A stretch of DNA of 64,000 nucleotides, from the NCBI GenBank assembly GCA_040954595.2, contig CM082597.2, positions 10,106,001 through 10,170,000 of the forward strand, in the 5' to 3' direction. Below the pieces are notes generated by a model. The model saw nothing but the letters and a program-made list of their open reading frames with translations, made no database searches and had not been told where the DNA came from. Position 1 is the stretch's first letter. Each line of letters opens with the position of its first letter. This document shows, in pieces, positions 53,294 through 64,000 of this stretch. Origin of the DNA: Balanoglossus misakiensis (Eukaryota; Hemichordata). The translations under genes and the position numbers were made by a program.

Positions 53294-54569
53294 GGGTGTC
53301 TCAAAACACATTGTGCGACAAGAAAGTGCTAGTCGCACTTTGAGGGAAATGCTATCTGCGACCACTAGCACTTTGATTCTGCGACCACTAGCACTTTGAT
53401 TCTGCGACCACTGGTACTTGCATTGTGCGCTGTGATCATTTGCGACCAACAAGCTTGAATAAAAACCAGTTTCAAAAAGCACAGTCGTATCGATCGAGGG
53501 GTTTTGAAAGTATCGCGACATTCAACTTTCTTTCAAGATGATAACTTGATATGTTGTACTCGTGTCATGTACAAAATACACGATCCACGTAATTTCCGTT
53601 TGGTTAAATACTGACCTTTCATTTCTACTAGATCATATCCAAGTCTGATTTTACACCGACTTAAATAAGAACTCTGGTTTGTCGATTTTTGTAGCTGAGT
53701 AAAACTAGCTATTAAACGAGCGCGAAATGCGCATTTGCGATGCGATGACAACACAATCGCCATTTTTGAATGACCTGACCTTTGACATCGTAGAATATGG
53801 TCAAGGTCGCGCTGCACTCATCAGATGAATCGCTCGATGAATCTGACTACTTGCTTCCATGATCGGTATACTTGCCTTTAGCGGTTTTATGTCTAAATAA
53901 AGGTAATATTTTTATGTTGAAAAACGACTGTGTGTATTTCTGTAGCATGAGTGCAGTTAAGTGTTGTGCGCGCCCACATGAACCCGTGACCTTTGCGTGT
54001 TAAAAATAGGACTTCAAGATGCCGATACGATCGAGTACAGTACTTACGTTAATAAACTTTTTCCTTTATTCTGTCTATATAAATAATGTTTTATCAACGT
54101 TTTCTCATTGCATTGATGTTTTAGTCTGAGAGCAATACGCAGCTAGTTTTTTCATGTACAGTTGTGGTTGCATGTTTGTACAAACAGTACGGAAAGGCGA
54201 CGCAACGGCCGGGGCATTTGCTTTGTTAACTCGATCAATGACTGCCGCACTTATCAACGTGACGAACTTGGGATCGCCCGGGAAAGCATCGGGCATTGAC
54301 GTTGCCTTGTCGAATCGTTCACACCTCGTTACTGTCAATGGGGTATTAATTGCGCACATAAGTTACACAACCAATAAAAAATCTTGTAGCAGAATGCAAG
54401 TGCTAGTGGTCGCAGAATCAAAGTGCTAGTGGTCGCAGAATGCAAGTGCTAGTGGTCGCAGAATCAAAGTGCTAGTGGTCGCAGAATCAAAGTGCTAGTG
54501 GTCGCAGATAGCATTTCCCTCAAAGTGCGACTAGCACTTTCTTGTCGCACAATGTGTTTTGAGACACCC
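53294..54569. mobile_element. 1,276-bp non-autonomous element with long repeat-bearing inverted ends (unit C)
   Basis: Ends GGGTGTCTCAAAACACATTG are inverted over about 140 bp and include a 23-bp repeat (core GCGACCACTAGCACTTTG) in about three copies at the left and five at the right. ATAC flanks both sides (53290-53293 and 54570-54573). No transposase. The superfamily cannot be named from the ends alone. Confidence 0.8.
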
Positions 54570-57304
54570 ATACATAACTCCATAAAATGATAAAGTTGCC
54601 GCAAAGGTATACAGTCACCTATAATTTACATACGCCCATATATGGCTGAAATGGCGTATTTGAGCGTTCTAAAGGACATATGGCGGCGCTCTTTTTTTCG
54701 CGTGTGCCACCCACTGAAAATCTGTGATTGGCTAGATCTCAAGTTTACCATGGTAACTGTAGTTAAATTACCATAGGTGACAATATACCTTAACATATCA
54801 TATTTCTTCTGGGAAGTGTAATTGTTTTAAGATCAAATATTACATGTACATACCAATTGTATGCCTCTCAGATATTGTCTTTCCGTTGATGCACTCACTT
54901 TGTGCTCACCAATACTGAATAGCTGTAAATATAATCAAAGGAGAAGAAATCACTCACTCATTAGCAATGATACTGCAAAAGTGGAAGTGACTGATTTTGA
55001 GTCTGAAGTTGGAAAAGAGTCCCAGTACAGTGTAGAGAGGTTTCCAGATTAGGTAGATTTTGCTGTCCAACCATTTTCACACAACGGCCATAAAACTTAA
55101 AGAAGAACTATTAAATTACCCAGCCTGATAAGTTTTGTGGTGTTTGGAAAGTCGTCCATGTCTGATGACACAAGATCAGCTTTTGATTGTAACATGAGAC
55201 ATGATCAGTTGTGTTTTGGTTCAAAAGAACATGACCTGGTTTAAGAAGCCTTGCAACTTCAGGTGACTACAGAAGGAGCTATACTGTGCCCATTGGCCTT
55301 GATTTGACTGAGAAACCATGATTTACTGAAAAGCCACTTGGAAAAGGGTCCACTTTATTTCTAAACCAAACTTACCTTCAGGAAGATCATCTTGGCTGAC
55401 TCTTGACTATCTACAGTGACTTTTCTTGCATCCATCTTGGCTGCAACATCTTTCTTTTCATCCACCTGCATTGCCTCACTTTTCTCCTCTTTTTTTTCCT
55501 CATCTGCAAATAAAAATTGTGTTATGTCCAGGAAATATTATTTACTTTCTGAGAAGAAACTGGAATATCTAGCTTTGCAAATCAGTTAGTGAAATAAGAG
55601 AACGCAAACAATTAATTGTCATGAAATAGTCACCTCTGTTAATATCGCGAAAAATTTCCCATCACAAAAATTACCAAGATTACAGTAACCTAAAAATATA
55701 AAATCCTAATAATGTCCAAAGTTGAAGAATTCTATATGTATGACTTAACTTTTGAGACACTATTTCACAACACAAATACTAGTACCTTTGTTCTCTTTAT
55801 CCAGGAATGAATTTTTTTCCACCTTCTGCTCCTCTCATCTGTTGAACTTCCACTAACTGAGCCATGTATCCTTTGTCAACCACATCCTGTTCCATACTGT
55901 ACAGATCTTGTCTGCAGGCCATGTCGAGATGCTGCAGTAGTTTGCTGTGAAAAGAAACAGAAGTGTTACATGTGTATGTGTGTTACAGGGCCAGATCACG
56001 GCACATCATGACAAAATCTTTGTGAATATGGTGCTAGCATCATGTTTATAGCAGATCATGTGTATTCATACTTGTGGGCCAAATGACCTTAATATGTGGT
56101 TTGTTGTATGACTTAATTATAACACACACACCCAGTTTTTTTAATAGTCCTGCTTGAAAGATCACAGAGTGTCTTTGGCTACTGAAAAGCACCACCACAA
56201 TGAGAGATAACTCACAACACCGAAGAGTAAATCTCTAAAGTTGTAATTTAAACCAAGTATGGAAATTGGGATGTACGGTAGCTTTGATGAGGAATAATTC
56301 TAGAGTTACAACATACCTCATGCTGTTGACTGGTATACCAAAGGACTGCACAAACAAGACCAACTGAGCTGGTTCCAAGTCTTCCAGGGCTGAAAAAAAT
56401 GACAAATTCAGGATGAAAACAACAAAAGTTTGGTGAGAAAAGATCCCAAGTTGAATTGACACACAGATTGGCAGATATTTCCACGAAATATCACATGTAA
56501 ATGGTGCAACAACAGATTAACCGATCAGGCCATGACAAATACTGCACCTCTTCACAAAAACTGCTGGGTTGCAATTTATAGCATAAAATTACTGTAAAAC
56601 AGGAAATTTTTGTGATATCACAAGAGAGCTGACTATTCCATTGCTCACATTGTTTCTTTGCGACCATTTATTTTCACGTTTTTTGGCTCTCACGAAATTC
56701 GCAAAAATTTCCCCTTTTACAATAGTATGGTTGGATCTATACAATGTATACATTGAATGGGGATGAACACTGGACAGTGGAGCATTCTATATTAAAATTT
56801 GGGAAAACATTGAAGCCATATTAAGGTCATACTTGATTAAGCTGAAAGTCGGCACAGAATAAATTTGAAATTCAATTGGCTACAAAAATTGACTTTTCTG
56901 CCATTCTGAGATCTCCATGCTGAGCTCAATTATGTTGCTGCTTCATATAGTGGTCAGCAATAAAAACTTACTACTGTTACAGTGGTTATACATGTAACTC
57001 TTATTAAATGTTTTTTTTTCTTGTTTTATCATGAAATCTGACAATATCACGAAATCTGACTGTGGGTGGCACGACAGAATAAAACTGGTTTTCGTCTCAA
57101 CTTTTGTACATGTAGTGACACAATGAAAGAATGACAGAGAAACTGCTAACAGACAGATTATTATATATTTTTTTACCTTTTCATGTCACTTTTATAAAAC
57201 ACTGCATGGCAACAAATGTGAACCATGAACAATTTGCAAGACAATGAACTAGAAGTTGAACGAGATTTGAAGACCTGCTCTGGAAGTAATTGATTGACAC
57301 TCAC

Positions 57305-57463
57305 CCATGAGTAAGATTCCGCATGGGGCTGTGTGGCTTTCTTCAAGTAATTGTAGAATATATGTAACATGGATGTCAGTGTACATAGTGTTGGTCTGGT
57401 CGGCACTGGTGTCTCTACACAGCATGGAGCTGAGTATGGTGGGCCTTTCTACAATCAACTGAG
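57305..57463 (-). pseudogene. Exon found whole only in unit C (QLIVERPTILSSML)
   Basis: 159 bases after ACATTTAG: QLIVERPTILSSMLCRDTSA, then YTDIHVTYILQLLEESH and GILLMG before GTGAGTG. It runs in phase into exon type 5. In units A and B only its 3' 85 bases remain (40944-41028 and equivalent), fused to the intron behind exon type 4, so its acceptor is lost there. Confidence 0.65.
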
Positions 57464-59691
57464 CTAAATGTGACAATGTGTAATTAAAGAGAAATATACA
57501 GTCAGTGGAGTAAAGGGTATAACACAATCATACTGATGGAATTCTCACTACCTGAAATAGGTTTTTGCTACCTAGGTGAGTGATGAATAAAGGTCTAATG
57601 TCCTCTCTGATATAACATACTAGTGTATGGTAAATGTCTTTCAGAGATCTACACATTAAAGGGACAAACTCTCTACAGTTAATTCATTTTGGGGAGATTT
57701 TTACTCTCATATCCTACAAACGGGATGGAAGTTGTGTGTGGTCGAACATTGATTCACTATATATCCACATGTAGAATAACATAAATGGTGTCTTGTATCA
57801 AACATAATGTATGGAAAAAGGGCAGCGAGAGAGAGACTTTGTCCCTTTAAATATCATAGCTGGCATACAGTTATAAATATGCATTTTTTGATTTATGTCT
57901 TGCAAGTACAAAACTGTTCTTTATTAAAAAGAAATACAGACAAGGTGATCCCAGGAACATAAAACCCAAAACTCAAAGCTACCAGACAGATGAGTCTTGA
58001 GATAAACTTGGACTTACTTGTCAATCAATCTGGACTGCTCTTGTAACAACAACTCACTCAATGCTTCACTGGTGCTGGATGATTTTGTTGGCACTTGCAT
58101 AGCAACAGATAAGGCTTTATTCAGAAACTCTTCTAGTTGGCTGGAATTGGCGCCTGTCAGCTGGTGATACACTGCATATGGTGCAAAGTCAAACAAAATT
58201 CACCCAATCATAAAATGTATCATTAACATGATCATACCATAAAAAATGTGAATGAATTACAATTATAGCGTGCGCATATTGAATCATACGAAATCACACC
58301 AAATAACGCGAGACTTAGAAATAACATTACATGTGTATGGTGCCACTTAAACGACACCATTTATTCTTTTTGAGCCTAAATCATGTTTAACCACTACTAG
58401 ACAACCACAATGACCTTGTGAGAATGAAACCCACCAATAAATACATGTAGATAATCTGAAGCTATCACAGAAACAGAATGTCTTTGACAAAGTATTGCAA
58501 AGCCTTCAGTTGACCGCGAAAAAGTTGACGAAGCATGCATGTGGAAAGTGGAGTGTTGACAACAATGTGAATATATGCACGATAGCTTGCTGCGCTCGCA
58601 CTCAGGTCAAACCTGTTACATATTACCAAAAATGTGGATCTATATAATTAACATTGGGTCCGTTCCTTCTTATCCCACTCGTGTTTCTGTTTGTTTGGTG
58701 AGAATATCTAATAGGTTAGCCCCTTTCACTCCCAGTTCCTTCTTTAGAGGTCCAACCTTACCATAGAAAACGATGGGTTTGGACTGGAACATGGCGGTGA
58801 AAGGGTTCAGGTGCTTGAGGGAGTGTTAAAAATGCAGACTTTACCTTTCTATAACATGTCTCTATCTACAGCCATCCGTCCCTCAGTGACGGCTTCAATG
58901 ATTTCACTCACTTCATCCAAGTTGCCACCACTGGCTTTGATGGGACTTTTCTCACTGCTCAGGGATTTCGCTGGAAGGAAGGACGTAAGACTGGAATTAA
59001 GGCATACGTCCCTACATAAAGGGAGGACATTTGGACATGATACCACAAATGGTTAATGGAGTTTCTGGGAAGGTTTTCAAATTCCAGGAATTTCCAGGAG
59101 TGTACGAATCCAGTTAAGAATTCTTTATGTCATGTGATCTGGCCATGTGACCTGCAGCATTGTCATTTCCAGGTGACGGCAAACAACATAGTGGCATCCA
59201 GTAAAAGTTTTCCACGTATGTAAGTACTTAAGAACCGCCAGACATGTAACATGTATCAGGTATAGTACCTCATCAGCCTCATGGCATTTTGTCTGCACAG
59301 TCTTTGTCTGCACCACGTTGCTGAAGTTGCCTGTCATCTGGAAAATTGAATGCCAACGTATTTGCGCTTGAGCGCGTCTGGCGTCTTTTGATATCAAAGA
59401 ATAAATGCATTGTACAAACTTGAAAGTATGTAGAATTTTTCTATTTATCCTGTGTGATATAGTGAAAACGCTCAAGTTACAGTTTGTGTATGGTTTTGAG
59501 AATTATTTCACTGCTTGAGGTAAGTGAAATAAACAGCTCACCTTGTTGTCTGTTGACTTTTTCATACTGGTTGAGAAGTTTTGTAAACACACTGTTTTCA
59601 GACTTTGATGAACTCAAAATTGCAGACACTAGCTGGACAAATCTCATCATATCTTCCTTCTTTTCAAGATGTTTCTAAATGATATAAAGGA

Positions 59692-62600
59692 GTGAGAATT
59701 GTGCATGATTATGTCAGTTTTGAACTTTCATGTCTGTTTTGGACTGAGAGCTGTTGAATGAGAGAGAGAGAGGGAGAGAGAGATCGCGCTCGAACAATCA
59801 GGGGGTCACGCAGACGTAATCTTTTCATTGGCGTGATACTGATATCACGACGTAACTTGCAATTCCCATGAGTGCGACTGTACGTACGTAAACTGTATCA
59901 AATTCAACTCATTCACGTCATATGAGAGGAGGTATACCGTGCGAATGCGAGCGCTGGGGGAACCGGGTACCGCCTACTTGAAATGGACCTCTTCCCTTAG
60001 TGAAGTCAAATAATCATAATTATCTATCATGTAAGAAGTCAAAAATGTAAGAGAATGTTTTAATAAATATGTCAACTTATTATTTATATTCCCCTGTATA
60101 TATTCCCCTGTAAATGTCTCATAATTTGAGGAATAATATTTTGGAAGCTGAACGGAAGTTGCAACTCAAATCAAATTTCAACTTCTCCAATATATGGAAT
60201 ATAACACTATAAGCCTACTGACTTGAGAAACTCAAATTGAATTTCAAATTCTCGAACAAACGAAAATATGTTTGAATGTAAGTAATCTTACTATAAAATT
60301 GACATGCAATTACCTGTCGTTGGTGAAGCAAACTGAACAATGGACATGACAAATGATGTTTTCTGTGTAGATTATAAATAAACTGACTCTCATCACTTGA
60401 TGTTAGGATTTCTTGCATTGCCAGAATGATGTGATCACCAGAATTCTCTGATGAATCAAACAATTTCAGCCTGGAGATTTCCCTGGACAGTGTCTGTGTG
60501 AGAAATGATGGCAAAATATTAATATCATTTATTAGGAAACCTGGCCAGTCACTGAGAAATCTGTCGGCCTTTACAAAGTATAGTTCATAATCTTCTCATA
60601 AAACAGGTATATACGGGTGTCTCAAAACACATTGTGCGACAAGAAAGTGCTAGTCGCACTTTGAGGGAAATGCTATCTGCGACCACTAGCACTTTGATTC
60701 TGCGACCACTAGCACTTTGATTCTGCGACCACTGGTACTTGCATTGTGCGCTGTGATCATTTGCGACCAACAAGCTTGAATAAAAACCAGTTTCAAAAAG
60801 CACAGTCGTATCGATCGAGGGGTTTTGAAAGTATCGCGACATTCAACTTTCTTTCAAGATGATAACTTGATATGTTGTACTCGTGTCATGTACAAAATAC
60901 ACGATCCACGTAATTTCCGTTTGGTTAAATACTGACCTTTCATTTCTACTAGATCATATCCAAGTCTGATTTTACACCGACTTAAATAAGAACTCTGGTT
61001 TGTCGATTTTTGTAGCTGAGTAAAACTAGCTATTAAACGAGCGCGAAATGCGCATTTGCGATGCGATGACAACACAATCGCCATTTTTGAATGACCTGAC
61101 CTTTGACATCGTAGAATATGGTCAAGGTCGCGCTGCACTCATCAGATGAATCGCTCGATGAATCTGACTACTTGCTTCCATGATCGGTATACTTGCCTTT
61201 AGCGGTTTTATGTCTAAATAAAGGTAATATTTTTATGTTGAAAAACGACTGTGTGTATTTCTGTAGCATGAGTGCAGTTAAGTGTTGTGCGCGCCCACAT
61301 GAACCCGTGACCTTTGCGTGTTAAAAATAGGACTTCAAGATGCCGATACGATCGAGTACAGTACTTACGTTAATAAACTTTTTCCTTTATTCTGTCTATA
61401 TAAATAATGTTTTATCAACGTTTTCTCATTGCATTGATGTTTTAGTCTGAGAGCAATACGCAGCTAGTTTTTTCATGTACAGTTGTGGTTGCATGTTTGT
61501 ACAAACAGTACGGAAAGGCGACGCAACGGCCGGGGCATTTGCTTTGTTAACTCGATCAATGACTGCCGCACTTATCAACGTGACGAACTTGGGATCGGCC
61601 GGGAAAGCATCGGGCATTGACGTTGCCTTGTCGAATCGTTCACACCTCGTTACTGTCAATGGGGTATTAATTGCGCACATAAGTTACACAACCAATAAAA
61701 AATCTTGTAGCAGAATGCAAGTGCTAGTGGTCGCAGAATCAAAGTGCTAGTGGTCGCAGAATGCAAGTGCTAGTGGTCGCAGAATCAAAGTGCTAGTGGT
61801 CGCAGAATCAAAGTGCTAGTGGTCGCAGATAGCATTTCCCTCAAAGTGCGACTAGCACTTTCTTGTCGCACAATGTGTTTTGAGACACCCATACATAACT
61901 CCATAAAATGATAAAGTTGCCGCAAAGGTATACAGTCACCTATAATTTACATACGCCCATATATGGCTGAAATGGCGTATTTGAGCGTTCTAAAGGACAT
62001 ATGGCGGCGCTCTTTTTTTCGCGTGTGCCACCCACTGAAAATCTGTGATTGGCTAGATCTCAAGTTTACCATGGTAACTGTAGTTAAATTACCATAGGTG
62101 ACAATATACCTTAACATATCATATTTCTTCTGGGAAGTGTAATTGTTTTAAGATCAAATATTACATGTACATACCAATTGTATGCCTCTCAGATATTGTC
62201 TTTCCGTTGATGCACTCACTTTGTGCTCACCAATACTGAATAGCTGTAAATATAATCAAAGGAGAAGAAATCACTCACTCATTAGCAATGATACTGCAAA
62301 AGTGGAAGTGACTGATTTTGAGTCTGAAGTTGGAAAAGAGTCCCAGTACAGTGTAGAGAGGTTTCCAGATTAGGTAGATTTTGCTGTCCAACCATTTTCA
62401 CACAACGGCCATAAAACTTAAAGAAGAACTATTAAATTACCCAGCCTGATAAGTTTTGTGGTGTTTGGAAAGTCGTCCATGTCTGATGACACAAGATCAG
62501 CTTTTGATTGTAACATGAGACATGATCAGTTGTGTTTTGGTTCAAAAGAACATGACCTGGTTTAAGAAGCCTTGCAACTTCAGGTGACTACAGAAGGAGC

Positions 62601-64000
62601 TATACTGTGCCCATTGGCCTTGATTTGACTGAGAAACCATGATTTACTGAAAAGCCACTTGGAAAAGGGTCCACTTTATTTCTAAACCAAACTTACCTTC
62701 AGGAAGATCATCTTGGCTGACTCTTGACTATCTACAGTGACTTTTCTTGCATCCATCTTGGCTGCAACATCTTTCTTTTCATCCACCTGCATTGCCTCAC
62801 TTTTCTCCTCTTTCTGTTCCTCATCTGCAAATAAAAATTGTGTTATGTCCAGGAAATATTATTTACTTTCTGAGAAGAAACTGGAATATCTAGCTTTGCA
62901 AATCAGTTAGTGAAATAAGAGAACGCAAACAATTAATTGTCATGAAATAGTCACCTCTGTTAATATCGCGAAAAATTTCCCATCACAAAAATTACCAAGA
63001 TTACAGTAACCTAAAAATATAAAATCCTAATAATGTCCAAAGTTGAAGAATTCTATATGTATGACTTAACTTTTGAGACACTATTTCACAACACAAATAC
63101 TAGTACCTTTGTTCTCTTTATCCAGGAATGAATTTTTTTCCACCTTCTGCTCCTCTCATCTGTTGAACTTCCACTAACTGAGCCATGTATCCTTTGTCAA
63201 CCACATCCTGTTCCATACTGTACAGATCTTGTCTGCAGGCCATGTCGAGATGCTGCAGTAGTTTGCTGTGAAAAGAAACAGAAGTGTTACATGTGTATGT
63301 GTGTTACAGGGCCAGATCACGGCACATCATGACAAAATCTTTGTGAATATGGTGCTAGCATCATGTTTATAGCAGATCATGTGTATTCATACTTGTGGGC
63401 CAAATGACCTTAATATGTGGTTTGTTGTATGACTTAATTATAACACACACACCCAGTTTTTTTAATAGTCCTGCTTGAAAGATCACAGAGTGTCTTTGGC
63501 TACTGAAAAGCACCACCACAATGAGAGATAACTCACAACACCGAAGAGTAAATCTCTAAAGTTGTAATTTAAACCAAGTATGGAAATTGGGATGTACGGT
63601 AGCTTTGATGAGGAATAATTCTAGAGTTACAACATACCTCATGCTGTTGACTGGTATACCAAAGGACTGCACAAACAAGACCAACTGAGCTGGTTCCAAG
63701 TCTTCCAGGGCTGAAAAAAATGACAAATTCAGGATGAAAACAACAAAAGTTTGGTGAGAAAAGATCCCAAGTTGAATTGACACACAGATTGGCAGATATT
63801 TCCACGAAATATCACATGTAAATGGTGCAACAACAGATTAACCGATCAGGCCATGACAAATACTGCACCTCTTCACAAAAACTGCTGGGTTGCAATTTAT
63901 AGCATAAAATTACTGTAAAACAGGAAATTTTTGTGATATCACAAGAGAGCTGACTATTCCATTGCTCACATTGTTTCTTTGCGACCATTTATTTTCACGT
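59692..64000 (-). repeat. INTS1 array unit D, cut by window end
   Basis: Exons (high to low): 63638-63710, to 63265 (from 63107 or 63144), 62697-62824, 62175-62243, 60314-60493. The 1,276-bp element is at the same place as in C (60615-61890). The array may continue beyond the window. Confidence 0.9.
60615..61890. mobile_element. 1,276-bp element, second copy (unit D)
   Basis: Same length, flanks and position relative to the exons as in unit C, with only scattered differences (for example GATCGCCC against GATCGGCC in the interior). It therefore was copied by the array amplification and not by a second transposition. Confidence 0.85.

Larger units (their letters stand above)
52373..59691 (-). 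repeat. INTS1 array unit C, with 1,276-bp element and a different junction
   Basis: 7.3 kb. Exons (high to low): 59542-59674, 58845-58970, 58018-58171, 57305-57463 (full exon present only here), 57177-57279, 56317-56389, to 55944 (from 55786 or 55823), 55376-55503, 54854-54922, 52993-53172. The LIDWLELLDPE exon of A and B is missing and replaced by the QLIVERPTILSS exon. The inverted-repeat element 53294-54569 lies in an intron. It shares substitutions with D (for example CACATCCTG for CACAGCCTG in the KLLQHLD exon). Confidence 0.9.

Noticed and set aside
54154-54429. 91-codon frame inside the 1,276-bp element
   Set aside because: It runs into the 23-bp end repeats, overlaps an equally long antisense frame and resembles no transposase.
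54397-54510. CRISPR-like array of 23-bp repeats
   Set aside because: There are no spacers, the repeats are contiguous and mirrored at the other end of a eukaryotic transposon, and the genome is metazoan.

Overview
This is a window of a metazoan nuclear genome, not a microbe or organelle. It has split genes with GT/AG introns, very low coding density and many transposable-element classes side by side: a tyrosine-recombinase retrotransposon, two Ty3/Gypsy LTR elements, Tc1/mariner, piggyBac, a small Myb-carrying terminal-inverted-repeat element and several TTAA-flanked MITEs. The SURL/Mag-like Gypsy, the recurrent TACATGTA-type strings and the repeat families suggest a marine invertebrate such as an amphioxus, hemichordate, echinoderm or mollusc. 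I cannot fix the species.

Layout. 1-1200 is the 3' end of a tyrosine-recombinase element with its terminal repeats. 1200-10000 is repeat-rich DNA with small palindromes and dispersed repeats and no gene I can defend. 10030-13060 is a stack of nested insertions that breaks up a Tesmin/TSO1-CXC-tailed transposon-type gene. 13062-14857 is a complete but frameshifted Tc1/mariner element. 15670-28894 (+) holds three in-phase exons of an SH3-domain gene; its 12-kb intron carries two minus-strand Gypsy elements (16730-21339 and 22213-27696). 29421-31115 (+) is a compact three-exon gene for a secreted protein with eight cysteines.

From about 32834 to the window end the minus strand carries exons that I assign to Integrator complex subunit 1 (INTS1). 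The last five C-terminal exons (35033 down to 32834) are single copy. Upstream of them, 37366-64000 is a tandem array of about three and a half copies of a roughly 6.2-kb unit, each holding about ten central INTS1 exons. The array carries a premature stop shared by all complete copies, copy-specific frameshifts and two different duplication junctions, and the single-copy 3' part also has a one-base deletion. I therefore read it as a decayed, intragenically amplified INTS1 copy, though assembly error must be excluded. An intact 2.5-kb piggyBac element sits in one array copy, and the other copies provide the empty site. That comparison shows an 8-bp target duplication instead of the usual TTAA.

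Most of the window is explained by transposition into introns, secondary insertion into older elements, and local tandem duplication.
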